NCBI GenBank assembly: GCA_965205735.1
Contig: OZ242179.1
Span: 1,984,001-2,048,000 of the forward strand
Direction of reading: 5' to 3'
DNA: 64,000 bases
From: VXNE01 sp965205735
Lineage (GTDB): Bacteria > Pseudomonadota > Gammaproteobacteria > Pseudomonadales > Azotimanducaceae
The translations under genes and the position numbers were made by a program. Shown piece after piece: positions 43,501-51,144 of this stretch. Each line of letters begins with the position of its first letter. Positions within the stretch are counted from its first letter, which is position 1. The notes beneath the pieces were generated by a model. The model was given only the letters and a program-made list of their open reading frames with translations. It was not told where the DNA came from and made no database searches.

Positions 43501-46500
43501 CGACACGCCCGGCAGGTCGTCGTCGAGCACGGTCAACGACGCCTCCGCCCGGGGGATGCCGGTCGTGGCGTCCGGGGTCGCCAGCACCCGCACCGCCGCA
43601 TCCCCGTCGGGGATGTCGTTCGGCCGCGTGCGGAGCGCGACCGTTCCCGTGCTCGCCGTGGCGTCGGCGGCGAAGCGGAGCGTGCGGTTCGCGCCGACGA
43701 ACTGCCACCGCGCGCCGTCGGCCAGATCGTTCGAGATGGCCGAGACGGTGACGTCGAACGCTCCCGACCGCGCTGGCGCCAGGCTCGCCGTGACGGTGGT
43801 CGTCGCCGCCTCGCCCGGAGCGTCGCCTTCGGCGAGTTCGGTTTCCGACAGGTTCAGCGTCAGCGTCGGCGTGCCGGCGTCGCTGATGGTGACGATGGCC
43901 TCGGAAGGCGTGCCGACGACGAGCTTTCCATCGAACAAGTCGACGGGCTCTCCATCGACCAAATCTGTGAACAGGTCCGCGGGGAAGCCCAGGGTGAAGG
44001 TCTCGCCGGAAGGTTCGTCCACCGAGTCCGACGTGATCGCGACGTCGACGGGAAAGCGGTGCGTCCATCCGCCCGACGGCGTTCGCTCGAACGTCGTCCA
44101 GCTTACCGCCGTCGACAGCTCGGCATCGGACCCGGTGAAGTCCGTATCCGCCGTCGCGGTCCCGGCGGTGAAGTCGGTCCGAACCGGGGCGTCTAAAATC
44201 GTCCCGAACACGCGCTCAAGGTCCCCAATCTCGGTGAACGTGCCGTCGGCGGTGACCTCGATGACGATGTCGACCCGCGCGGTCGTCCCCTCCAGCACGG
44301 TCAGCGCGCCCGGATCGAAGCGGTACGTGACCAGTTCGCCGTCGTCGTCGCGCACCGCCACCTCGCCTCCCGTGTTCGCCGCGTCGCCGAGCACGTAGCC
44401 CTCGCCCGGCTCCAGCCAGACGCCGACGACGCCGTGCGGCTCGTCCAGGTCGTCGTCGAAGATGGGGGAGAAGTAGGCGGTGGTGGCGCCGGCCGCGAAG
44501 GTTGCCGTGCCGAAGGCATCCCCTAGGGTCGATTCCACCTCATCGAGGGTATCGCCCACGTAGTCACTTCCACGCTCGGTGACGCGCAGATCCACGGTCA
44601 GCGGCTCCAGTTCCGCAACCGGCACGGCCGTCACGCGGGTCAGCCGCCAGTTGGCGCGGGGGACCACCACGCCAGAGCTCTCATCCTCGCCTTCGAACAC
44701 GTACCCGGTCTCGGCCACCACCGCCGGGATCGCGATGCGGACCTCGGGCAGGTCGTCGTCCGCGACGACGACCGTGGCGGCGATCCGCTCGGCGCCCATC
44801 GTCACCGCCACCTCGAAGGACTCGTCGGGTTCGTCGAGGTCGTCGTCGAGGATCGGCACGGTGAGCGTCGCGCGGCGGGCGCCGGCGGCGACCGTCACCG
44901 AGCCGCGGGTCGCCGTGAAGTCCTCGCCGGCGGCGGCGCTGCCGGTCTCGCGGGTCCGGTAGGCGAACGTCATCGGCGTTGCGGCGGGCTGGCCGAGCGC
45001 CAGGGTCAGCGTCGCGCTGTCGGCGCTCTCCGCGAACGTGCCGCCGTGCAGGGTCGCGATGCGCGCGGACGCCGGCGCCGTCAGCGAGCCGTCCACCTGG
45101 TGCTCCGCGAACGGTTCCGGGTCGAGGTCGCCGTAGCGGGGCTCGGCGCCATCGGCCGCGGCCCGGATCGAAGCGCCCGGCGGGAACGCTAGCGCCGCGG
45201 CCACCGGTCCGACGTCAATGCCATCGTCGTCCAAGTCGCCGACCGCCACCGTGTACTCGAAGACCGCCGCGGTCTCGCCGGCCCGGTGGGCGAATGCGGC
45301 CGTCTTCTCCGTCTCGCCGACGGTGAACGCGAGCGTCGGCATGCCCGCCACCGTGACCGCCCGGTCGAACTCGAGGCCGATGGCGATCGTCTCGCCCGCG
45401 CCGTAGACCCGGTCCGTGCCGGTGCCCGCGGCCGGAGTCGAGAACGGCCGCACCCCGGTCAGTTGCGGCACCGTTGCTTCACCGCTTCCCTCCGCGACGG
45501 GGTGCTCGCCCGCCTCAAAGGGCTCGACGGTCACGGGTGAAAAGAAGGAATAGAACGGAGTAGCGTTGTCCACGTACAACTCGTCCCCGACGACGCCGTC
45601 TATCGGTACTTCGGCAGTGAACGACGCGCCTCGCTCACCTCGCGGTATCGTAAATGTCGCCTTCCCAAGAACACTAACATTAGAGTCCGCGTCGGGGCCG
45701 CTGATGAGCACCTGCATCGGCGTATCGTGTGTGCGCGGTAGCACGCTGGGGAAAAAGTCGTACTCGGCAAAGGTCGCCGTGCCCGTGACCCGCGCAGTGC
45801 TGCCACCGGCTTCCGTCAGGCGGGCCCGCAGGGCTGATAGTCGCGGGAGTTGCACACCCTCCCTGACCCGCACCATGCGGACGCGGCGGGTTTGATCCGT
45901 GTCCCAGCCATGCCCTGCATGGACGGCCCACAAGAATGTGTCTCCGTCAAAAGCGGCTTGTGGCACCCACACGCGCACGCTGCCGAAGTCTCCACTGACA
46001 TCGAGTCCAAACGGAATCGGCACATGGACGCCCCTACGGAGCACAATAGAGATACCTTGGGGATAGAAATGGAAATGCGCCACCCCCAGGTCTTGTTGTT
46101 GTTGGAACGCCATAATCCCGACGCGGTTGTCGAGAGAATGCAGGTCAATCTCCGGTATAGGCGCGGCCTCGATGCTTCCGAATGGGTGCTCCGCTGTCAC
46201 CAAGACTTCGTTACCCGGCTCAGCATAGCCAACAACACGTCTGCCCCCGCCCGTATCCTCCCCGACCGTCACCAGCCCTGACCAGACCTCCAGCGGCTCC
46301 ACAGGCGGCGGAGCGGTCGCGGCGGCACCGGCGGCGGGAAGCAGGAGCGCGCGCTGGATCACGCCATGGGCCGCGACGGGGGAATCGTTGATTGACGAGC
46401 CGTCGTGGCGTGCCGGGTCGACCTCGAAGACGTAGTCCACCTCGGCCAGCGTGCTCCGCGCCGCCGCCGTCAGCGGGTAGACGTGGAACACCTCGGCGCT

Positions 46501-49500
46501 GTCCGCCTCCGGTACGTAGTCCGCCCGATGGCTCGTCACCAGGAGGCTCATCGGGCCCGGTGGCAGGTCCGGCGTGGTGGCGAACTCCAGGCGGTGCGGC
46601 AGACTGCCGTCCGGGCCCGGGATGCCGCTCACGAGCGCGAGCCGGTCGACGCTGTAGACCACCGGCTCGCCCCCGGGGCCGTTGGCCTGGAACGCATCGG
46701 GCGCCAGCCTCCCGCGGGCGAGGCTGCCTTCTACCCAGTAGCCGGACCGCTCGGTGGAATCCGCCGGCGCGAGGCGACCGTCCCAGTACGTGGCCGGGCC
46801 GAGGTCCAGCAGGCGCACGGTGGTGACTCGCGAGCCGTGCGCCGCCAGGTCCCAGCCCGCGCAGGCGGCGAGCGGGTGGAGCTTGTCGGTGCCAACCCGC
46901 AGGCGCCGCATCGTCCTCGAGCCGTCCGCGCACTCCACTTCGAGCCCCAGGTCGGCGAAGTAGGCCCGCCGACCCACCAGGGGCGCCGATCCCCCGGCGG
47001 TCTCGGCGACGAACACGCCGCCCGCCGTGGCGCCGGAGGATGGCAGCGTCAGGCGTCGCACGGTGTACTCGACGCCCGTCCACTCGAAGGTCGGGTCCGC
47101 GAGCGCGCCGACCTGCGTCGTGACCCCTTCGACGGGCGTCGCCAGCGCGGCGTCCACGTAGCCCCACTCGTCGTCGTCCTCCGCCTCGCCCGCGCCCACC
47201 GTCAGGTCGGTCTCCCAGAGCACGGCGCCGCGCGGCCCGTCGTCGTCCGCCACGCGCAGCGCCGCCGTCGCCGGCGCCACGTCCGGCGCATCCGGGGTTC
47301 CGGTGACGACCGTGACCGCGTCGCCGTCTTCGACCAGGTTGTCGATGGCGCGGACCGTCACCGTGCCGGTGGCCCGCCAGGCGTTCGGCGCGAACGAGAG
47401 GGTGCGGTTTTCGCCTTCGAACCCGTAGCGGTCGGAAGCCGGGAGGGACACCGTCACCGTGAACGCCTGGGCGCGCGGCGGGGCGTGGGTGGCGGTCACC
47501 GCGGTCGTGCGGCCCTCCTCCAGCACGTTCTCGCCGAGTTCGAGCGTGAGCACGCCGCCCGCGCGGATGGTCACCACCGCGCGGAAGAAGTTCCGGCCGC
47601 GCAGCGGCGCCGACATGCCGGGCGGCGCGGTGCGCGCGGCCGCCTGCGCCACGGTCGCGCTGCCGGCGGTCCGTTCGAGGGCCACCAGGAACCGTTCGGC
47701 GTCCTCGGCCTCGGCGTCCGTCGCCGCGGACACGCCGACGAGCGCCCGGCGCGCGGCCAGGCCGGCGCCGGTTCCGTCCCCGAACGGCACGAAGTCCGCC
47801 GCGGCGACGGTCGCGGTCGACTCCGCCGCGGTGAAGTCGTCCGCGTCCGCTTCGCCGACGAGCGTCGTGAAACCCCAGCGGAACTGCAGGCCGGCCAGGT
47901 CCACGGCCAGGCGCTCGAGGTCGGCCGTCGCGGTGAACGTGCCGTCCGCGACGGTGCGAACCACCTGTTCGGCGATCAGGTCCTCGCCTTCCATCACCGC
48001 CGCGTCCGCCGGCTCGACCAGGAATTCGAGCGGCGCCGCACGGAAATCGTCGTCGCGCACGGCCACCGCCGCCTCGCTCCCCGCGCTGTCCACCGTGTAC
48101 CCGTCGCCCGGCAGCACGGTCACCGTGACGGTGCCGTGAGGCTCGTCCGTGCCGTCGTCTTCGATGGGGTCGAACGACACGCTCATCGATCCCGCCGGGA
48201 TCACCACCCGGCGCAGGCCTTCGCCGGACCCCGGCACGAAGTCGCCGCCCGTCTCCTCGACCCGCACCTCGACGGCCAGGTCCGCCGGCACCGGGGCGGC
48301 GGCGCTCAGCTCCCAGGCGCCGCCGGACAACGCGCCCTCGCCCTCGAACAGGTGCGCGTCCGGGCCCGTGCCGGCCAGCGTCGGCCGCGCGATCCCGACC
48401 GCGGGGCCGGCGTCGTCGTCCGTGATCGTGACGGTCGCCGCGGCGCGCGCGATGACCACGCCGGTCGACGCGTTGGCGAGGGTCACCATGAAGGTCTCGT
48501 CGGCCTCGCCGTCCGTGTCGTCCAGGATCGGGACCGTCACCGTGGCGAATCCCGCGTGCGCCGCCACCGTCAGCGTGGCGGACGCCGCCGTGTAGTCGCT
48601 GCCGGCGAGCGCGGTCGCGTCCTCCGTCGCGTAGTCCACCGTCACCGGCGTGTCCGTCGTGCGGCTGATCGCCACCGTCACAAACGCCGTCCCGCCGCCC
48701 TCGCCCACGACGGCGTCGTGTACCGCCAGCGCCCATGCCGCCGGCGCCAGGCCGCCGTCCACCGCGTGGCCGGGCGCGGGCGGCGGGTCGACGTCGCCGT
48801 AGACGGGCGCGGCGCCGGAGGCCGACGAGGCGAGCGCGGTGGCCGGGAGCACCGCGTCGGCGACGCGGGCGACGTCGATGCCGTCCGGGGCCGCATCGGC
48901 CTGCACCACCGCGTAGGCGAACACGATCTCGCGGGTGCCCGATCCGTGGCTGTACGCCGCCGTCCGATCGACGCTGCCGACGGCGACCGCGAGGGTCGGG
49001 GCGCCCGTGACCGTCACTGGCTCGTCGAAGCGCAGCGCGATCCGGATCACCTCGCCGCGGCCGTATTTCGGGCTGTCCGCGGGACCGGCGCGCGGCGACG
49101 AGACCACCTCGACCTCTTCGAGCACCGGGTGGTCGGGTCCGCTCAGGCGCACGTTCCGGGCCTCGCCGGGCGGTGCGTCGACGAGGTGCGCGTCCCACGC
49201 CAGCGCGGGGGCGCCGGGGGCGAGTTCCACCACGCGGGCGCGGTCGAGGGACAGCGGCCGGGCGCCGACGCGCAGGACGGCGCCGGCGAACTCGGGCGCG
49301 AGCGCGCCGTCGCGCACCAGGTTCGTCATGGCGAACACGAAGTCGTCGCCGTGGCGGCCGAGCGCGCGCACCGTGCGCATGGGCTCGTCGGACTGCCGGC
49401 CGCGGCAGCAGCGCAGCCGCAGCGGCGCGAGTTCGCCGCCCAGCGGCGCAAGCGTTTGCGGATCCGCCAGGTAGCCGTCCACCGCGCGGCCGCCGAATTC

Positions 49501-51144
49501 GATCCTGGCGCCGGTCAGCGCCGCCGCCCAGTACTCGATCGTGACGTGGTCGTCGTCCTCGATCGCGAACGCGGTCGCAGCACTCGCCCGCCCCTCGGCC
49601 TCGACGACGACCGATATCTCCTCCAGCGGTTCGGCAACGCTGTCGTCGGCGACGGCGATGTCAACGTCGACCGAGGCGCTGTGCGCACCCGCCGGCACCG
49701 TCAGGGTGTGCGTTGCGGACGCCGTGTAGTCGTCCCCCGCGGTGGCGGTGTCGTCCGCCGCGCCGATCGTCACGGTGACCGGCAGGTCGGCGGCGACCGG
49801 GTCGCCGTCGAGGGTCGCGGTCACCGACACCCTGGCGGTGCCGTCGCCCTCGGGCACCGATGGCGGCGAGACCGACGCGCGCACGCCGCCGCCGGACGTG
49901 CCCCAGCGCACCAGGCGCACGCGGCGTGTATCCAGGGTGCCGTCGTCGTCGCTGTCCGCGCCCCAGCCCGAGCTCAAGGCTCCGCCGAACGGGTCGGGCC
50001 ACCTGTACCCGTAGTCACGCAATTCGGCGGCGTCCACGGATAACGGCAGCACGCCTCCCGCCACCTCCAATTCGAGGACCAAACCGCGTCCCTTCGGCAG
50101 CGGCGGCGTCGTGCGCAGCCACAAGTCCGCCTCGCTGACCATCGCCAGCGCGTCCACCGTGTAGGCGACGCCGTCGACCTGCGCCGCGACGGGCGTCAGC
50201 GTGCCCGGGGCGCCGGTGACCGGATCCTCCGTCGGCGGCAGCTCGTCCGCGGGCCAGTAGCCGAGCACCGGTTCCGCGTCGGTCGCGGTGGCCGCGCGCC
50301 CCGGCGTCAGGGTCGCGGCCCAGAGTTCCCGCTGAACGTGTTGCGCGCGAGGGGGCGTGGTCAGGTAGACCGAAACCGGCTCAGTGTTGCCGACCCGCGC
50401 CCAGGCGGTGCGGGCGCCCGGCCACTCGAAGTCGACGCCGGGGGCGGCGCTGCGCGTCGCACGATCGAGCGGGTAGACGTGAACGGGGTAGCGGAACCTG
50501 CCGCCGGCATCGGAGCGCTCCGGCACCGTCAGCCGCAGACCCTCCGGCAGGTCCGGGGTGGTCGCGAACTGCAACCCGGGGCCGCGCTCCGTTGCGCCGA
50601 CGGCGAGCCGGTCGACGGTGTACTCGACGCCGTTCCAGTAGAAGGTGCGCGCGCTCAGCGTGCCCGGGCCGTCGGCGGCGAACCCGGTGGGACCGCCGGG
50701 GGCGCGTCCCGGAACCAGCACCGCCGACCAGATGTCCGCGATGTCGAGATTGAGGACGCGCAGCGACACCTCGCTGCCGACCGCGCCCGGCCAGTCCGTG
50801 AGCGCCCGGTGGAACGCGAGCGACTCCCGCGCCTTGATTTCGCTGGCATTGGCGGGCAATGCGACCATGACCGCCGTGTCCCCGGTGCCCAGCTCGTAGC
50901 CGATGCGGCCGGAAAATTCCTGCTTGGCCGAGCCGTCCCACTGAGGGACCACCGGCAGGGCGTTGTATTCGAATCCGTTCTCCTTCCACAGAAACCGGTA
51001 CAGGGTCCACGTCGAACCCTGGTGCAGGAACTGGTCGCCGCCCAGGCGGCCGGCCGGGAGGTTTTCACTCGGTTTCGTCCGGGGAAAAGCTGGAGACCAG
51101 CCCAGGGGCTGAAAGAAGGGGCCGACGTAGCCCCACCGGTCCGC
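37576..51144 (-). CDS. Giant surface protein A (Calx-beta/SRCR/LRR), main part
   Basis: The frame encodes more than 4,450 residues. The first internal start is GTG 50952, but coding continues upstream to about 51144, where a one-base shift separates it from its signal-peptide part. In order from GTG 50952: several W-x-A-x-L-T...Y-T-V modules; Calx-beta domains (for example EADETFMVTLANASTG at about 740-845 and EPDESFEVAVTMG near 2000); five super-repeats of about 365 residues (about 2060-3840); a six-Cys SRCR domain (about 3850-3965); a SwmB-like domain (about 4104-4204); and seven 22-residue LRRs ending near residue 4440 (LERLDLSDNAVEDLWPLSGL). Acidic DDD motifs suggest Ca2+ binding. No sortase motif or C-terminal anchor was seen. 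A role in adhesion is inferred. Confidence 0.85.
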   Translation of the reverse strand, partial: ADRWGYVGPFFQPLGWSPAFPRTKPSENLPAGRLGGDQFLHQGSTWTLYRFLWKENGFEYNALPVVPQWDGSAKQEFSGRIGYELGTGDTAVMVALPANASEIKARESLAFHRALTDWPGAVGSEVSLRVLNLDIADIWSAVLVPGRAPGGPTGFAADGPGTLSARTFYWNGVEYTVDRLAVGATERGPGLQFATTPDLPEGLRLTVPERSDAGGRFRYPVHVYPLDRATRSAAPGVDFEWPGARTAWARVGNTEPVSVYLTTPPRAQHVQRELWAATLTPGRAATATDAEPVLGYWPADELPPTEDPVTGAPGTLTPVAAQVDGVAYTVDALAMVSEADLWLRTTPPLPKGRGLVLELEVAGGVLPLSVDAAELRDYGYRWPDPFGGALSSGWGADSDDDGTLDTRRVRLVRWGTSGGGVRASVSPPSVPEGDGTARVSVTATLDGDPVAADLPVTVTIGAADDTATAGDDYTASATHTLTVPAGAHSASVDVDIAVADDSVAEPLEEISVVVEAEGRASAATAFAIEDDDHVTIEYWAAALTGARIEFGGRAVDGYLADPQTLAPLGGELAPLRLRCCRGRQSDEPMRTVRALGRHGDDFVFAMTNLVRDGALAPEFAGAVLRVGARPLSLDRARVVELAPGAPALAWDAHLVDAPPGEARNVRLSGPDHPVLEEVEVVSSPRAGPADSPKYGRGEVIRIALRFDEPVTVTGAPTLAVAVGSVDRTAAYSHGSGTREIVFAYAVVQADAAPDGIDVARVADAVLPATALASSASGAAPVYGDVDPPPAPGHAVDGGLAPAAWALAVHDAVVGEGGGTAFVTVAISRTTDTPVTVDYATEDATALAGSDYTAASATLTVAAHAGFATVTVPILDDTDGEADETFMVTLANASTGVVIARAAATVTITDDDAGPAVGIARPTLAGTGPDAHLFEGEGALSGGAWELSAAAPVPADLAVEVRVEETGGDFVPGSGEGLRRVVIPAGSMSVSFDPIEDDGTDEPHGTVTVTVLPGDGYTVDSAGSEAAVAVRDDDFRAAPLEFLVEPADAAVMEGEDLIAEQVVRTVADGTFTATADLERLAVDLAGLQFRWGFTTLVGEADADDFTAAESTATVAAADFVPFGDGTGAGLAARRALVGVSAATDAEAEDAERFLVALERTAGSATVAQAAARTAPPGMSAPLRGRNFFRAVVTIRAGGVLTLELGENVLEEGRTTAVTATHAPPRAQAFTVTVSLPASDRYGFEGENRTLSFAPNAWRATGTVTVRAIDNLVEDGDAVTVVTGTPDAPDVAPATAALRVADDDGPRGAVLWETDLTVGAGEAEDDDEWGYVDAALATPVEGVTTQVGALADPTFEWTGVEYTVRRLTLPSSGATAGGVFVAETAGGSAPLVGRRAYFADLGLEVECADGSRTMRRLRVGTDKLHPLAACAGWDLAAHGSRVTTVRLLDLGPATYWDGRLAPADSTERSGYWVEGSLARGRLAPDAFQANGPGGEPVVYSVDRLALVSGIPGPDGSLPHRLEFATTPDLPPGPMSLLVTSHRADYVPEADSAEVFHVYPLTAAARSTLAEVDYVFEVDPARHDGSSINDSPVAAHGVIQRALLLPAAGAAATAPPPVEPLEVWSGLVTVGEDTGGGRRVVGYAEPGNEVLVTAEHPFGSIEAAPIPEIDLHSLDNRVGIMAFQQQQDLGVAHFHFYPQGISIVLRRGVHVPIPFGLDVSGDFGSVRVWVPQAAFDGDTFLWAVHAGHGWDTDQTRRVRMVRVREGVQLPRLSALRARLTEAGGSTARVTGTATFAEYDFFPSVLPRTHDTPMQVLISGPDADSNVSVLGKATFTIPRGERGASFTAEVPIDGVVGDELYVDNATPFYSFFSPVTVEPFEAGEHPVAEGSGEATVPQLTGVRPFSTPAAGTGTDRVYGAGETIAIGLEFDRAVTVAGMPTLAFTVGETEKTAAFAHRAGETAAVFEYTVAVGDLDDDGIDVGPVAAALAFPPGASIRAAADGAEPRYGDLDPEPFAEHQVDGSLTAPASARIATLHGGTFAESADSATLTLALGQPAATPMTFAYRTRETGSAAAGEDFTATRGSVTVAAGARRATLTVPILDDDLDEPDESFEVAVTMGAERIAATVVVADDDLPEVRIAIPAVVAETGYVFEGEDESSGVVVPRANWRLTRVTAVPVAELEPLTVDLRVTERGSDYVGDTLDEVESTLGDAFGTATFAAGATTAYFSPIFDDDLDEPHGVVGVWLEPGEGYVLGDAANTGGEVAVRDDDGELVTYRFDPGALTVLEGTTARVDIVIEVTADGTFTEIGDLERVFGTILDAPVRTDFTAGTATADTDFTGSDAELSTAVSWTTFERTPSGGWTHRFPVDVAITSDSVDEPSGETFTLGFPADLFTDLVDGEPVDLFDGKLVVGTPSEAIVTISDAGTPTLTLNLSETELAEGDAPGEAATTTVTASLAPARSGAFDVTVSAISNDLADGARWQFVGANRTLRFAADATASTGTVALRTRPNDIPDGDAAVRVLATPDATTGIPRAEASLTVLDDDLPGVSIAVPLPARNGGHLFEDESAAPENAWLLTRTAPTDAALAVNVTVAESGPGDFVPESGEAAQTVTFEAGEATAASAPIEVDTVDERHGGVTVTLLDGSGYEVLGVRAAVALVRDDDGMPLMTVSLDPTDLLVAEGEHAAVDVVAATVRDGTFTEPGDLDRVFGLHYLPVVVSGTDGEATGTAGDYLAEETETRLAFADFVPTPLGDGLTARVAAVPVPVLEDEVADADETFRIEFNNFRMGIPDERVVPGARSVVTVTEGPAVTARFDRESVVEGGAATLTASVYPMHPDPFTITVTAPASDRHDFTSGELRFAASAAASANALSVTAADNALVDGDVDIDFSLMASTDAVAVPATLTLTVVDDDGRPTVSIAPPPGAAGGYLFEHEAADAAAGAFRIHRRGGAMDAFAVSLRVSDGAGDFVDDGVVARVVDAAEVLFAPVVADAADEPHGTVTVTLLEGPGYVVDAAAASASANLRDDDGTLLEVSIDAAVTVSEGRTAAFGAKAENSDGTLTAAGDLARVFSGLTEVTVNARSADGSAMADSDYTAFDGSVALGTFEAVTGTPGGGRWTGNVSVQTTADMNDGEDPEDFTLTLSLPATTNARIALKSGDETGTATITEGPALTLSVAPEELAEGATATVTASVEPTHDAAFTVTVAGMSDDDDRWEFVGGTTLTFAANQAAPTGTVTIRAISNDDDDGDVSITLTGTPSVTDVAPPAPVVLTVLDDDLQRVSIAAPGIVRDTGHLFEHEASGNKWELTRAGLTEDALTVDLSVSDTGAFTAGAAPTVAFGAGMDTTSYTPVTNDDDDEGHGTVTVTVDSGTGYAVDPDAASASVDVRDDDGPLLEVSIDAAITVPEGMAAEFGAKAENSDGTLTAVGDLARLFGLTEVAVTARTADGSAMAASDYTAFDGPVALDTFEAVPGTPGGGRWTGNVSVQTTADMNDGEDPEDFTLTLSLPGTTNARIALKSSGETGTATIAEGPSVTLTLSDDDLDEGDTATVTAAVAPMHDMPFTVTLSTDSDRIAFPDGTTFTFAASAATASETLTVEAVDNEIDDGDAEVEIEATASDAAVTAPAPALTLTVRDDDDPTVSIAAPAGAMDDFLYEAEAAVDAPEYQWSLTRVGLTDEELIVDVSVADTSTFAAATAATVTFEAGESTAAYTPITAADTVDDTHGTVTVTVDSGTGYAVDPDAASAALAVRDDDGDLVTVTLEPATLRVIEGRSAQLRAAAETEEGTFDTAAHMARLFGTVTRAEAIASTEASTGDGAATAGTDYTALAAETVELPFADFAGGGGVLRSRVALPEIATADDEVDDADETFKVKLAAPADQDARIAVSTTAATVTLSEGSLLRLCRTVDDVLKCTEQDKTTDADRLTEGRVEIQNDDGEWSTVCDDYWSNGDGNVVCRQMGYAGAERVFWNSHFGGAGKKFKTLLDDASCVGNEKDLLDCRNHDGDDLADVIGDHNCNVGGRHTEDAGVRCLAAETAAHGAKLNPNTLTIRAGGASGRYWVSLTKPPYSTETVNEEDVLTPHNVGIKPEADKGLTVAISGGAGSHLEFATQGPESDTAAGFYGWSYAEDADVSASKDTQPGEYKVEHAVRRPADALDFGFKVPDLMVTVTAAASSGPAPVSATVSGRDASVRFDAPLDASFAPSTSDFAVLADGRRLALTGAWTAGRALLLELAEPATGAVRLAYVPSAAAPLGGRDGSAVAPFEALALAEPGDGTPDASTMDRSPERPEANAAPKLEGAPGLEAALADALRHAPGPVAATLAAPRRAVKDLTGLGAVPQLRRVNLAGNAVTDAGPLALLGDLERLDLSDNAVEDLWPLSGLAELRVLDLSGNRVTDVTALAGLPRLRVLELSDNAVEDLWPLGALPNLEYLGLSGNRVSDVTALADLHALARLDLDGNAVFDVTPLGDVGRLVWLKLSGNRLATLDGLGRLTKLRWVWVADNPLPDGTTVAWPERAWVDVAADGR
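37640..38135 (-). repeat. Leucine-rich repeat block of protein A
   Basis: Seven internalin-like 22-residue LRRs, for example LRVLDLSGNRVTDVTALAGL and LEYLGLSGNRVSDVTALADL. Nearly identical in DNA to 52380-52870 of protein B. Confidence 0.9.
39058..39384 (-). other. SRCR domain of protein A
   Basis: The segment from EGRVEIQNDDGEWSTVCDDY to HTEDAGVRCLA carries the SRCR hallmarks: G-R-V-E, W-x-T-V-C-D-D-x-W, C-R-Q-M-G-Y, and C-V-G-N-E-x-x-L-x-x-C. Six cysteines are present (VCDDYW, VVCRQM, ASCVGN, LDCRNH, HNCNVG, VRCLA), which corresponds to the group A pattern. Confidence 0.9.
39450..44760 (-). repeat. Five Calx-beta-like super-repeats of about 1.1 kb (protein A)
   Basis: The phrase DDD-x-x-VSIAxP begins each unit near 44755, 43520, 42415, 41325 and 40235. 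Each unit holds three related beta-sandwich segments: one with a W-x-LTR core, one with TVxEGxxAxF or a similar phrase ahead of LARLFG, and one with LAEGxTATVTASVxPxHD. The last three units are the most alike. Confidence 0.8.

Noticed and set aside
40477..44196. Plus-strand frame of 1,239 codons opposite protein A, and similar long frames at 46405-50043, 24392-27442 and 53776-56382
   Set aside because: They are rich in Arg, His and Val from reverse reading of GC-rich repeats, have no domains, and lie fully opposite well-supported genes.
39450..44760. CRISPR or satellite DNA interpretation of the 3' repeats of the giant genes
   Set aside because: Units are about 1.1 kb and coding, with codon-level similarity and no short direct repeats with unique spacers.
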